Source: an uncultured bacterium
Lineage (GTDB): Bacteria > Pseudomonadota > Gammaproteobacteria > Burkholderiales > Burkholderiaceae_E
Direction of reading: 5' to 3'
Length of the DNA: 64,000 nucleotides
NCBI GenBank assembly: GCA_903907905.1
Contig: CAIVPX010000033.1
Location: 110,519 to 174,518, forward strand
Part shown: positions 25,034 to 33,769 of the stretch, piece by piece
How positions within the stretch are numbered: position 1 is the stretch's first letter
Layout of the letters: the number at the start of each line of letters is the position of its first letter
The notes under the pieces: model-generated
What the model saw: the letters and a program-made list of their open reading frames with translations, nothing else
Database searches by the model: none
Told to the model about the DNA's origin: nothing
Made by a program: the position numbers and the translations under genes

Positions 25034-26697
25034 CTTGCGTGAGTCTCCGGGGCGGGCGCGGCAGTGTGTTTGACCGTTGATTTTTTTCTTGTTCGAAGGT
25101 CGTGAGCAGCGGCGTGTTGCCTGGGATCCTGACCTTTCGGAAAGATGTCTCGTTTGCGAATCTTTTGGGTATAAGTGACGGGCAAGGTGGGTAGAAAGCA
25201 AATCCAGCCCGGCGCTTTGAAGTAGGCGAGTTGGTTAAGGCACCAAATAACAATCGCCTCGGCCTGTTCGGGGGAGGGTGAAAATCCCTCCTTGAGCACC
25301 ACACAGCCCATCACCTCCTCCTCGCGCAACTCATCCGGGGCGGGGATTGCCGCCGCCATCGCGACTGCGGGATGACTTCGTATCACCGCCTCGACCTCCG
25401 ACGCGGAGATGTTTTGTGCGCTCCGACGGATGATGTCCTTGGCGCGGTCGACGAAGCAATAGCTGCCATCATCGCGTTGAACGACGAGATCGCCCGTATG
25501 AAACCAGTCGTTCGTCCAGGAGGATTCGGTGATGGCGTCGTCTTTGTAGTACCCGCCGAAGAGACCCTGGTTACGGCGCTCTGCGCTGGCCCTGACAAGC
25601 AATTCACCCGGCACCCCCGGCGGCAAGTCTTGCCCTTTTTCATCGACGACACGAAATTTGATTCCCTCGAGAGGGCGACCGATGGATCGTGTGTCGACGT
25701 GCCTAGGCTCGTGGCAGGCGATCGAGGCGATTGCAACTTCGGTCATTCCCCAGACTTCAAAGATTGGAAACCCGAAGCGCTCTTCGAATTCGAGATGGCG
25801 GGTGGGGTCGACCCCGGCGCCCACCCCGAACCTGACCTGATGAGCACGCTCTGAGGGAGATGGCGGCTGGTTGAGCAGCGCGGGTAGCACGATACCAAGG
25901 TACTGCACGATCGTTGCCCGACTCCAGGCGACATCGCGCCACCAGGTGCTTGGATGAAATCTGTCGGGGAAAACCATGCATCCGGCCGAAAGAATCATCG
26001 TCATGTTGGTGATGATCAGACTGTTGACGTAGAAGAGCGGAAGCGGGTTGAACAGCCGCTCCTCGCCGTGCCGAATCTTCAACTGGCCGCCCGCGCCGAT
26101 ATAGCGCCGCGCAGCTTCAATGCAGTACTCATTGGTGATGATGCAAGCTTTAGGCGCTGCGGTTGTGCCCGAGGTGTAGAGCAGAGCCGTTTCCGAAAGA
26201 AGTCCTTGCGTGGGTGATTGGCGAGCGGCGCTTGCCGGCGCGGGGATCCCGAGAACGAAGTCGCCCAGCAGCACGACGGGGGGCGGGGCCGGTAAGGCTT
26301 TGCACGCGTCGAGCAATTCCGCCGTTCGCGCAGGTAGGGCGACAACCAGGCATACCTCCGCATGATTCAAGACGTACTGAAGTTCAGCAGCCCGGCTCTC
26401 GGGATTGAGCGGAACGATTGATGCGCCGAGCGCGTTGAGCGCTAGCCAGTGAAAGACGATCTCCGGTCGGCTATCGAGCAACAGCCCGATCCGGTGACCA
26501 GTGCCGTAGCCTGCCTGTGCATAAACACGGCGGATCGATTCCACAATCTCGGAGACTTCGAGATACGTCCACTCACACCCTTCGGGCTGGTAATCACGAC
26601 CGGCCCGAGGTGTCAGGCAGATGCATGGCCGATTGGGTCCCTCGGCAACGCTGTTCGCAAAGACCTCATAGGCGGAGCTGGGGGCGGGGGACATCAT
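25030..26697 (-). CDS. AMP-binding acyl-CoA ligase/synthetase
   Basis: Adenylate-forming enzyme of 555 aa. P-loop ALLYTSGTTAAPKA, A5 motif VWGMTEVAIA, A7 WFHTGDLVVQRDDGSYCFVDRAKDIIRRSAQNIS and A10 segment TYTQKIRKRDI with the catalytic Lys, so it is a standard acid-CoA ligase. It acts on the acid taken up by the TRAP system in the same operon. It ends with a 35-residue tail of low complexity (KHTAAPAPETHAR). The start has two adjacent ATGs (26697, 26694). It follows the zinc-ribbon protein by about 7 nt. Confidence 0.9.
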   Translation of the reverse strand: MMSPAPSSAYEVFANSVAEGPNRPCICLTPRAGRDYQPEGCEWTYLEVSEIVESIRRVYAQAGYGTGHRIGLLLDSRPEIVFHWLALNALGASIVPLNPESRAAELQYVLNHAEVCLVVALPARTAELLDACKALPAPPPVVLLGDFVLGIPAPASAARQSPTQGLLSETALLYTSGTTAAPKACIITNEYCIEAARRYIGAGGQLKIRHGEERLFNPLPLFYVNSLIITNMTMILSAGCMVFPDRFHPSTWWRDVAWSRATIVQYLGIVLPALLNQPPSPSERAHQVRFGVGAGVDPTRHLEFEERFGFPIFEVWGMTEVAIASIACHEPRHVDTRSIGRPLEGIKFRVVDEKGQDLPPGVPGELLVRASAERRNQGLFGGYYKDDAITESSWTNDWFHTGDLVVQRDDGSYCFVDRAKDIIRRSAQNISASEVEAVIRSHPAVAMAAAIPAPDELREEEVMGCVVLKEGFSPSPEQAEAIVIWCLNQLAYFKAPGWICFLPTLPVTYTQKIRKRDIFPKGQDPRQHAAAHDLRTRKKSTVKHTAAPAPETHAR

Positions 26698-26704
26698 CAG
26701 CCTT

Positions 26705-27112
26705 TCATGCCGGTTTGAAGATGACGCGGGGATGTCCGTCGACGGAGCTGAAGATGGGACGCACCGACATGCCGATTCTTAGTTCTTGCTCAGCGAGCCC
26801 GTCAAGGTTGGCGACCAAGCGCACTGACGGTGCATCGTCGAACTCGAGTAAGGCAACGACGTACGGAGGCTTGAGGTAGAACGCCTTGTCGAAGGCGTGC
26901 TGCACGATCGTCCAGGTGAAGACGGTGGCTGGTCCGTTGACTGACACCCAATCGATCTTGGCGTGTCTGCAGTGCGGGCAGCGTGGTAGCGGGTACCAAT
27001 GAAAGCGCATGCAAGCGCTGCAGCGTGGAAAGCGGATCTGCGATGCCGAGAGTCCTTCATAGTAAGGCTGGTAAAGCGGGTCCAGATTATTTTGTGTGTG
27101 TGCATCAGCCAT
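26705..27112 (-). CDS. DUF35 Zn-ribbon/OB-fold protein
   Basis: A 135-residue partner of SCP-x-type thiolases. The N-terminal rubredoxin-like ribbon is intact: C-S-A-C in FPRCSACMRFHWYP and C-P-H-C in LPRCPHCRH, then the OB-fold with FTWTIVQHAFD, PPYVVALLEFDD and VRLVANLDG. I chose ATG at 27112, which overlaps the thiolase stop by 8 bp, rather than 27139. Together with the upstream thiolase it should form an acyl-CoA-processing complex like BbsAB or ChsH2-Ltp2. This is the intact counterpart of the degenerate protein at 6846. Confidence 0.88.
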   Translation of the reverse strand: MADAHTQNNLDPLYQPYYEGLSASQIRFPRCSACMRFHWYPLPRCPHCRHAKIDWVSVNGPATVFTWTIVQHAFDKAFYLKPPYVVALLEFDDAPSVRLVANLDGLAEQELRIGMSVRPIFSSVDGHPRVIFKPA

Positions 27113-28280
27113 GGCGAGCCTCAGCAGTGTTGGGGCCACCCAGAATCAGGACACCGTAGTCGGGGATGGAGAACCCGCTGACAAGCCCCAACTCGGCACC
27201 GGGTACCTGCGTCGGTCCCGCGGTACCGCGAAGCTGCCTGACTGCCTCAATGAGATGCTCCATGCCGAGCAGATAGCTGTAGGCGAGCAGGCCGCCATGC
27301 GTATTGATCGGCAAGCGCCCGCCCAGGCTGGCGTTCCCCTCTGCAAAAAAGGCACCCGCCTCACCCCGAGGACATAAGCCGAGATCCTCCATCTCCATGA
27401 GGCAGGAGATCGTGAAGCAGTCATAAACCTGTGCGAAGTCGAGCTCCGGGATGCGGATGCCCGCGGCGCGTTGCGCCAGTTGCGACGCACGTTGCGCACC
27501 TGGCGTATGCAGGTAACTCGGATTTTGTGAGAAGGCCGAATCGCCGGTCATGGGGACAGAGGCAAACCCGACGCCTTTCACGAAGACGGGCCGCTGGCGG
27601 GTGTCTCTCGCGCGATCGGCGCGTGTCATGACGAAGGCGCCGGCACCGTCACTGATCAGGCAGCAGTCAACTGCTCGCAGCGGGCTGGCGATCATTCTGC
27701 TCGCGCGGTAGTCGTCAAGGGTCAGGGGCGTTCGGGTCTGCGCATTGCCTTTGAGTAGCGCGTGTTTTCGGTGCGTCATCGCGACGCTGGCGAGTTGCTC
27801 CTCGGTCAGGCCGTACTCGTGCATGTATCGTCGCGCCAAATGCGCAAAGAAAAGCGGCTGGGCGTTGTAGCCCACTGGTTTTTCAAATGCGAGCTTGGCC
27901 GGGTAACGGTCGTGAAAGGCGTAAGGCCCTTCCGGTCTGGTGCCCCAATCGACCCCAAAGTAGGACAGCACGACATTGGCCCGTCCGCTGCGCAAGGCGT
28001 CCTCGGCCAGCATGGGGGAGCAGGCGACGCCGGCGCCGCCATAGGACACCGAGGCGACGTAGTCGGGGCTGATCCCGAGCTGGCCGGCGACGTAGTCGGC
28101 GGGAACCGAAGCCGGCATGATGCCCGCATCGGTGACGATGCCGTCAACCTCGGAGGGCTCAATACCGGCGTCCTCCAGGGCTGCCAGCACAGCATCAATG
28201 ACCAGTTCCTTGAGAGGCTTCGAAGATCGCCGGGCGGGTGGGGTCTCGGCGATGCCTACGATGGCGGTTTCGGGCTTCAG
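27105..28280 (-). CDS. SCP-x-like thiolase/aldolase, apparent CTG start
   Basis: A 391-residue thiolase-superfamily enzyme. The N-terminal strand PETAIVGIAETPPARR, typical of the family, is only present if translation begins at CTG 28278-28280, which has GGAG seven bases upstream; the first ATG/GTG/TTG in frame is GTG at 28190, which would cut off the first beta-strand, and TGA stops the frame 18 nt upstream of the CTG. The Cys loop is SYGGAGVACSP with Gly at the nucleophile position, and there is YDCFTISCLMEMED and INTHGGLLAYSYLLGMEH. As in Ltp2-type enzymes, cleavage may be retro-aldol or acyl transfer. Partner is the DUF35 protein directly downstream. Confidence 0.83.
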   Translation of the reverse strand: MKPETAIVGIAETPPARRSSKPLKELVIDAVLAALEDAGIEPSEVDGIVTDAGIMPASVPADYVAGQLGISPDYVASVSYGGAGVACSPMLAEDALRSGRANVVLSYFGVDWGTRPEGPYAFHDRYPAKLAFEKPVGYNAQPLFFAHLARRYMHEYGLTEEQLASVAMTHRKHALLKGNAQTRTPLTLDDYRASRMIASPLRAVDCCLISDGAGAFVMTRADRARDTRQRPVFVKGVGFASVPMTGDSAFSQNPSYLHTPGAQRASQLAQRAAGIRIPELDFAQVYDCFTISCLMEMEDLGLCPRGEAGAFFAEGNASLGGRLPINTHGGLLAYSYLLGMEHLIEAVRQLRGTAGPTQVPGAELGLVSGFSIPDYGVLILGGPNTAEARHG

Positions 28281-28361
28281 AGCGTCGCTCCAGTAAGGTC
28301 ATTCAGGCGGGGCAGGCGCCGCGGTCGCAGCGTTGGCACCTGCGCGGGCTTGGCCGAGGGT

Positions 28362-29429
28362 TTACTTAGGCAGGTTTTGGCGATAGAGCGCGCTGGGCTC
28401 GTATTTCTTGACGGCAGCCAGGAAGGCCGCAAGGAATTTCTTTGGGTCTTCTCGGGTGTTGGCGGAGTGCGTTTTCGCCCACTCGTCGACGACGTTTTCG
28501 AAGTTGGCACCCTTTTTCCAGGCCAGTGCTTCCTCCGCCGTGAACTCGTAGAATTTGATGCCGAGTTTTTGCGCGTCGGCTACGGCTGCGTTGTCCGCCT
28601 CCATCACCATCTTGGCCGCTTTGGCCGGGTGCGCCCGGCGCATCTCGGCGATGATTGCCTTGACGTTATCGGGCAAGCCCCTGTAGACATCCAGATTCAT
28701 GACCAGACCGCAGGTGTAGTAGGTGCCGATGCCCGGACTGACGATCGTCTTGGTTTCGGGCAACCACTTGCTTGCGTGGGGCAGCCACATAGGTACGCCC
28801 GAGTATCCATCGAGGACGCCTGTTTGCAGGCTGGTCAACACCTCCCCGATGCCCATATTGACCGGGACCATACCGCCGCCTTTGCGGACAATGTTGCCCA
28901 CCTCGCCATAGCCTCGGATCTTCAGTCCTGCGAGTTCCTTGGCCGAACTGACGACCTTCTTGACGCCAATGACGGTCGGTGAAGAAACATCCCAGGCCAG
29001 TGCTTCGACATTGTTGGCGTTGAACTCGCGCCGCAGAGCGGGATAGGTCTCGTACAACTCGGCCATGGCGCTTGAGACTGCATCACCGCGGTCGGTGGTG
29101 TACGGAATCTCTGCCATCGAGGAGAGGGGCAGTTGGGCCGGATGGTTTCCGGTGCAGTAAAAGCCGACGTCAGCCAGACGCTGTCCGACACCCCGCAAGG
29201 ACTCGGTGGCCTTCAGCAGCGCCTGGGCAAAAAATTTCTCCTTGACCTTGACGTGGCCCCCCGATCGTTGCTCGAGTTCAGCCAGATAGGCTTCGTACTG
29301 TCGGTTGGCGATCGCACCCTGCGGGACGTAGGTGGAATAGACCACGCTGACCTGGGCGCTCGCCAACTGGGCTGCGCCGGTGATCAGAAGTGAGAGCGTG
29401 GCTCGGGCCATCGTTTGTTTTGCGGTCAT
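28362..29429 (-). CDS. TRAP transporter substrate-binding protein DctP
   Basis: Periplasmic binding protein of the DctP family, 355 aa. A signal peptide covers about the first 25 residues (MARATLSLLITGAAQLASAQ). Mature features are YSTYVPQGAIANRQYEAYLAELEQRSGGHVKVK, GLKIRGYGEVGN with the Arg that pairs with substrate carboxylate in the family, and LQTGVLDGYSGVP. Start is 29429; an in-frame ATG at 29411 is possible. It is separated from its DctQM permeases by four catabolic genes, which is uncommon. Same operon, 81 bp before the thiolase and 54 bp after BKACE. Confidence 0.9.
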   Translation of the reverse strand: MTAKQTMARATLSLLITGAAQLASAQVSVVYSTYVPQGAIANRQYEAYLAELEQRSGGHVKVKEKFFAQALLKATESLRGVGQRLADVGFYCTGNHPAQLPLSSMAEIPYTTDRGDAVSSAMAELYETYPALRREFNANNVEALAWDVSSPTVIGVKKVVSSAKELAGLKIRGYGEVGNIVRKGGGMVPVNMGIGEVLTSLQTGVLDGYSGVPMWLPHASKWLPETKTIVSPGIGTYYTCGLVMNLDVYRGLPDNVKAIIAEMRRAHPAKAAKMVMEADNAAVADAQKLGIKFYEFTAEEALAWKKGANFENVVDEWAKTHSANTREDPKKFLAAFLAAVKKYEPSALYRQNLPK

Positions 29430-29483
29430 AGCTGTCTCCTGTTTGATGTCTTCAAGGGCTGCTGAGAGTGCGTGTTTTGCCCA

Positions 29484-30533
29484 TCATGCCGGGGCGGATA
29501 CAAGGTCGGATTTTCGGGCGCCACCTTTCGACGCGAGCAGGTGCCGATACTCGGCTGGCGTCATCACCTCTCTCCCCAGCAGGCGGGCAATGTCGCGGAC
29601 CGCGCGAAAATGAGCGGCGGAACTCTCCAGGATGTCTTCGCGATGTGGCCACTTCCAGATGGTGTCCTCCATCCCGACCCGCACATGAAGCCCCATGAGG
29701 ATGGCCATGGTTGCGAGGTAGGTGCTGGCGCGACCCGCTGCGCAGACAGCGATGATCCCCTGGGGGTCGACCTCGCGGATCAGTCTCACCATTCTTAAAA
29801 GACCATCCGCCATGCCCTCCGGCGAGTGCATGGGCGCGCAACCGGGCAGCGCGGGCAAGATCAGCCACGAGCAAGGGCGAGGAATGAGCAAGGTATCGAC
29901 CAGATAGCGACGGGCGTTGTCGATATCGCCGTCGGTGTAGACCGCGATCTGGGGGACGAGACCCGCGTTCAGGGTGCGGCGAGTCTTTTCGATCACCACG
30001 TGCGGCGCCTTGAACAGCATGTTGTCGCCGCAGCAGATCGCCGTCGGATTGACGGGTAAGCCATCGAGCAGGCCGGAACGCATCATGGGTTCCATCGCAG
30101 CGTCTTCATCGTCCGACACGGCGACCAGGCAGCCGTCGATGACCGCTTCGGGGTATTGGCTGCGAAGCGGTTCGATGACTTCACGAAACAGCTTGGGGTC
30201 AAGGGCATTGAGACCCCGCTGATCTCTCACATGGATGTGGACGCCCGAGGCGCCTGCATCGATGCACTCTGCTGCAGCCGCGCGGATTTCTGCGGGTGTG
30301 ATCGGCTGGTTGGGGTTGGCCTGCTTGTTGAAAAAGGCGCCGGTGATCGCCGCGGTCACGAAGAGCTTTTCCGGAACGTTCCAAGCCGGCATCGGCGGGA
30401 CGTCTGCAAAAAAACTTCGCCGCGGATTGAGCACATCAGGCAGCCCATAAGGCTTCCACAGGGCCTTCGTGCCGGATTTGCCGACCCACTTACCGACGTG
30501 ATCCCAGTCGATCTTGTCGCGGTCATCGCTCAT
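29484..30533 (-). CDS. Beta-keto acid cleavage enzyme (BKACE, DUF849)
   Basis: A 349-residue member of the BKACE family, which condenses a beta-keto acid with acetyl-CoA and cleaves it to acetoacetate and a new acyl-CoA. The zinc-binding H99-x-H101 is in VHIHVRD, and the fingerprint TAAITGAFFNKQANPNQPIT (family NP..P-T) is clear, as is VRVGMEDTIW with the conserved Glu. The N-terminal ~45 residues (KALWKPYGLPDVLNPRR) are an extension. ATG at 30533 follows GGGAGAG; a longer frame to 30641 would cross the promoter. First gene of the eight-gene minus-strand operon. Confidence 0.93.
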   Translation of the reverse strand: MSDDRDKIDWDHVGKWVGKSGTKALWKPYGLPDVLNPRRSFFADVPPMPAWNVPEKLFVTAAITGAFFNKQANPNQPITPAEIRAAAAECIDAGASGVHIHVRDQRGLNALDPKLFREVIEPLRSQYPEAVIDGCLVAVSDDEDAAMEPMMRSGLLDGLPVNPTAICCGDNMLFKAPHVVIEKTRRTLNAGLVPQIAVYTDGDIDNARRYLVDTLLIPRPCSWLILPALPGCAPMHSPEGMADGLLRMVRLIREVDPQGIIAVCAAGRASTYLATMAILMGLHVRVGMEDTIWKWPHREDILESSAAHFRAVRDIARLLGREVMTPAEYRHLLASKGGARKSDLVSAPA

Positions 30534-30619
30534 TGCCGCTCTCCCAGGTGATGCCGCCTGATGCCTATATTGCGTTTTTGGCCGAGGAGACGTCCCCGGG
30601 TGGCTGTCGCGGCGGCTGA

Positions 30620-30648
30620 TTATTACGCACGAAAAATACAAACGTCAA
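30620..30648 (-). promoter_or_regulatory. Sigma70-type promoter for the BKACE/TRAP operon
   Basis: Minus strand TTGACG (30643-30648), 17-bp spacer, TAATAA (30620-30625), about 80 nt before the BKACE start. It is 118 bp from the palindrome at 30766. Confidence 0.5.
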
Positions 30649-30719
30649 TCGGTGCCGTGGAGGGTTCGGTCATGCGCTACGGCGCCTGGGAGTCTGCGAC
30701 CGGCCGGTTCTGTCAACTC

Positions 30720-30749
30720 TTGACCGGCGCTGTTGCGCGATGCTAATTT
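30720..30749 (+). promoter_or_regulatory. Possible promoter for the IclR/HyuA operon
   Basis: TTGACC (30720-30725), 18-bp spacer, TAATTT (30744-30749). The palindrome at 30766 lies about 10-35 bp after the predicted start, a blocking position. The -10 is imperfect. Confidence 0.35.
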
Positions 30750-30765
30750 CTATTAAATGACGAAA

Positions 30766-30790
30766 CGGCGTTCCGTATAACGGAACGCCG
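30766..30790. promoter_or_regulatory. Perfect 25-bp palindrome, candidate IclR operator
   Basis: Left arm CGGCGTTCCGT (30766-30776), centre ATA, right arm ACGGAACGCCG (30780-30790): eleven perfect pairs. TTCCG-N5-CGGAA is a form often seen for IclR-family regulators, and an IclR gene begins 32 to 98 bp downstream. No T-run follows on either strand, so a terminator is unlikely. Ownership is inference. Confidence 0.6.
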
Positions 30791-30821
30791 CAGGCGATTC
30801 GACGGCGCCAAGCAACAGGCA

Positions 30822-31694
30822 TTGGCCGTCCCGATTTCTAACGATCAGGCCTTGGCCCACCGCCCACTCCGCCGCTGCGGGGATCAGGTGCGTTCGGCCG
30901 AGCCTCAGGAGAAAGGTATCCGTTCCTCATCGGCCAGTTCAGGTGCTTCTCAGGCCTCAGATCTCACCCTGCGGCTGCTGGAGTTTCTCGCGTCGGAACC
31001 CCTGCAGCGTGGCGTCACCGAACTGTCGCAGCATTTCGCCCTGCCCAAGGCCACCATTCACCGGCACCTGCGAACCTTGCTCAATCGCGATTTCCTTCGC
31101 CAGGATCCGGTCACCTTGCGCTATGAGCCCGGCATCAAGCTCTTCCAACTCGGTGAGCGCCTGCGCGACCGGTTCAGCATTGCTCAAGCCTCACGCGAGG
31201 CCATGCAGCAGTTGCGGGATGCAACGGGACAGGCGGTGACCGTGTCGGCGCTCGTCGATGGGCGGGTGGTGGTGCTTGATCTCGTTCAAGGCAGCAGCGT
31301 GATTGAATTCGGCATTCGTCCGGGCACCGAGATGAGCCTGACCCGCAGTGCCCATGGCAAGGTAGCCCTCGCGTTTGGTCCTGCGCAACTGTTGGCGGAC
31401 AGCTTGCGGCGCGCCTCGACTTCGAAGTCGTCTGCAGGCATCGACGCCGAGTCGCTGGCGCGGCAGATCGAGGCGGCGCGCAAGCAGGGCTGGGTCACGG
31501 CTGCCAACGAGGTGGTCTTTGGGATGAACGCTCTGGCGGCACCCGTGTTTGACTCTCGTGGCGCCTACGCCGGTGCGATCGCCATCGTCGGCTCCGTTCA
31601 GTTCATCGCCGCCCGGCCCAAGGCCTCGCAGCACGCGCGGGTGAAGCAAGCGGCCCGACAGATCTCCCATCAACTAGGTTGGAGAAGCCATTGA
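30822..31694 (+). CDS. IclR family transcriptional regulator
   Basis: Regulator of about 260-290 aa. The winged HTH reads GVTELSQHFALPKATIHRHLRTLLNRDFL, and the C-terminal effector domain contains SREAMQQLRDATGQAVTVS, RPGTEMSLTRSAHGKVALAF and EVVFGMNALAAPVFD, as in the aromatic acid group (PcaU/PobR-like). The widest start is TTG at 30822; GTG at 30888 behind GGGGAT is equally possible and would remove 22 poorly conserved residues. Its TGA overlaps the TTG start of HyuA, so it is the first gene of the HyuAB operon and likely controls it and itself. Confidence 0.88.
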   Translation: MAVPISNDQALAHRPLRRCGDQVRSAEPQEKGIRSSSASSGASQASDLTLRLLEFLASEPLQRGVTELSQHFALPKATIHRHLRTLLNRDFLRQDPVTLRYEPGIKLFQLGERLRDRFSIAQASREAMQQLRDATGQAVTVSALVDGRVVVLDLVQGSSVIEFGIRPGTEMSLTRSAHGKVALAFGPAQLLADSLRRASTSKSSAGIDAESLARQIEAARKQGWVTAANEVVFGMNALAAPVFDSRGAYAGAIAIVGSVQFIAARPKASQHARVKQAARQISHQLGWRSH

Positions 31695-33769
31695 GTCTCG
31701 TGTACTCCCTTGCCGTGGATATTGGCGGCACCTTCACCGATGTGGTCCTGCGGGCCTCTGACGGCACGCTTACGGTCGACAAGACGCTGACGACGCCGCG
31801 CAATCTTCTGGAAGGTTTTTTTGCCGGGGTCGACGCGGTGCTTGCGCGTCGAGGCATTCGGCCCGAGGACGTCCGGGGTGTGGTCGTGCACGCCACCACG
31901 GTCGTGACCAACGCGCTGATCGAGCGTAAGGGCTCCCGGACGGCCATGCTGGTGACCGAGGGCTTTCGCGATATTTTGTCGATCCGAAACGAGCATCGAT
32001 ACGACATGTACGACCCGCAGATCGAGTTCGCGCCGCCCCTGGTGCCGCGCGACCTCACCTACGGGGTGGCGGAGCGCACCTTTGCCGACGGTGCCGTGCT
32101 GCAATCGCCCGATGAGGCGGGCCTGCGCCACGCGATCGAGCAGATGCGCCAGGCCGACGTGAAGTCGGTCGCGATCTGCTTTCTGAACAGCTATGCGAAC
32201 CCGGCCAACGAGCGCGCGGCGGCGGCGATCATCCGGGCGCAGCTGCCCGATGTCTATGTCTCGATCTCGTCGGAGATTGCGCCGCAGGTGCGGGAGTATC
32301 CCAGGGCCTCGACGACCGCCATCAACGCCTACACCATGCCGGTCTCGCGCCCGTATCTGCAGGCGCTCAGGCAGCGCCTCGCCGACGAGCGTTATCCGAA
32401 CGAGCCGCTGATCATGCTGTCGTCCGGGGGGATCATCGGAGCCGAGATCGCGGGGCGCAGCCCGGTCCGCATGATCGAGAGTGGGCCCGCGGCCGGTGCG
32501 TTGGCGGCGAGCCACTACGCGGAGTTGCTCGAACTCGACAGTCTGATGTCCTTCGATATGGGGGGGACCACGGCCAAGGCCTGTCTGATCGAGCAGGGGC
32601 GTCCGCTCGTCACCGGGCTGTTCGAGGCCGATCGCAAGTACCGCTTCAAAGAGGGCAGTGGCATGCCGGTCACCATTCCCTCGATCGACATGATCGAGAT
32701 CGGGGCGGGCGGGGGCAGCATTGCGCATGTGGATGGGCTGGGACTGCTCAAGGTCGGTCCGGAAAGCGCGGGCGCCGATCCCGGGCCGGCCTGCTATGGG
32801 CGTGGGGGGCGCAATCCCTGCGTCACCGATGCCGATCTGGTCCTGGGCTTGCTCGACGCCGACAGTTTCCTGGGGGGCGACATGAAGCTCGATCTGGCTG
32901 CGGCGAAAGCGGCGGTCAAGCAGGTGGGGGATCGCCTGGGCACCGGGGTCGAGGACACTGCGCGCGGAATCTATCGGATCGTCGCTGAGGCCATGGCAGC
33001 CGCCACGCGGGCCCATGCGACCGATCGCGGGGTCGACTATCGTGGTCTGCCCTTGCTGGCCTTTGGCGGCGCCGGACCGGTTCATGCCTGCGAGGTCGGG
33101 GCGCTGCTGATGAGCCGAGCGGTCATCTTCCCGCCCCAGGCGAGTGTGCTGTCGGCCTTTGGCACGCTGGTGACCCCGGTACGGCTCGACCTGGTACGAA
33201 GCGCGCTGGGCCTGCTCGAATCGGTCGACTGGGACCGCGCCACCCGACTCATCGATGACATGGCGCAGGAGGGGCTTGCCGCGCTGGCCGACGCGGGCGT
33301 CTCGGCGGACGCTGTCAGATTGAGTTTTGGCGCCGATCTTCGCTACTTCGGTCAGCAAAACGAGGTGAGCGTGAGCCTGAGCCTTGACCCGCGTGTGGGG
33401 CGTGACCCGACGCCTATCCGGGCCGAGTTCGAGCGGGCCTATCATCTGCAGTACGGGTTCAATCCCTCTCATGTCGCGGTCGAAGTGGTCAACTGGCGGC
33501 TGACCGCGTTGGGCCCCGAGCTGGAGCGCGAGCAAACAACGGTCACAGCGGCCGAGCCAGGCTCGCCCCGCGCACACCGAGCGGTTTCGCTCTGGACGCC
33601 GGGGCAGCCGGTCCCGGTATACGAGCGGCGCACATTGTCGGCGGGTCAGTCATTCGAGGGCCCTGCGCTGATCGAGGAGCGCGAGACCACCATCGTGATT
33701 CCGCCGCGGTGGCGAGTGACGATCGATGCCTCGGGGTGCGTGATCGCGGTTCCGGGAGAAGCATCATGA
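31691..33769 (+). CDS. hyuA: Hydantoinase/oxoprolinase family protein, HyuA
   Basis: ATP-dependent subunit of 692 aa in the HyuA family (N-methylhydantoinase A, acetone and acetophenone carboxylase beta-like). Two actin-like phosphate sites are visible: LAVDIGGTFTDVV at the N-terminus and SFDMGGTTAKACLIEQG in the middle, plus HATTVVTNALIERKG. The start is TTG at 31691 with GGAGAAG ahead, overlapping the IclR stop. It overlaps HyuB by four bases. The substrate could be a hydantoin, lactam, ketone or other carbonyl compound; the family does not decide, but nothing visible resembles a carboxylase gamma subunit. Confidence 0.92.
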   Translation: MSLVYSLAVDIGGTFTDVVLRASDGTLTVDKTLTTPRNLLEGFFAGVDAVLARRGIRPEDVRGVVVHATTVVTNALIERKGSRTAMLVTEGFRDILSIRNEHRYDMYDPQIEFAPPLVPRDLTYGVAERTFADGAVLQSPDEAGLRHAIEQMRQADVKSVAICFLNSYANPANERAAAAIIRAQLPDVYVSISSEIAPQVREYPRASTTAINAYTMPVSRPYLQALRQRLADERYPNEPLIMLSSGGIIGAEIAGRSPVRMIESGPAAGALAASHYAELLELDSLMSFDMGGTTAKACLIEQGRPLVTGLFEADRKYRFKEGSGMPVTIPSIDMIEIGAGGGSIAHVDGLGLLKVGPESAGADPGPACYGRGGRNPCVTDADLVLGLLDADSFLGGDMKLDLAAAKAAVKQVGDRLGTGVEDTARGIYRIVAEAMAAATRAHATDRGVDYRGLPLLAFGGAGPVHACEVGALLMSRAVIFPPQASVLSAFGTLVTPVRLDLVRSALGLLESVDWDRATRLIDDMAQEGLAALADAGVSADAVRLSFGADLRYFGQQNEVSVSLSLDPRVGRDPTPIRAEFERAYHLQYGFNPSHVAVEVVNWRLTALGPELEREQTTVTAAEPGSPRAHRAVSLWTPGQPVPVYERRTLSAGQSFEGPALIEERETTIVIPPRWRVTIDASGCVIAVPGEAS

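Noticed and set aside
30766..30790. Palindrome as an intrinsic terminator
   Set aside because: No T-run follows on either strand and it lies upstream of both genes; an operator fits better.
31670..33577. Long antisense open frame (635 codons) opposite HyuA
   Set aside because: Shadow frame of a GC-rich gene. The plus strand encodes a clear HyuA with motifs and coupled neighbours; the antisense product is Arg/His-rich without recognisable motif.
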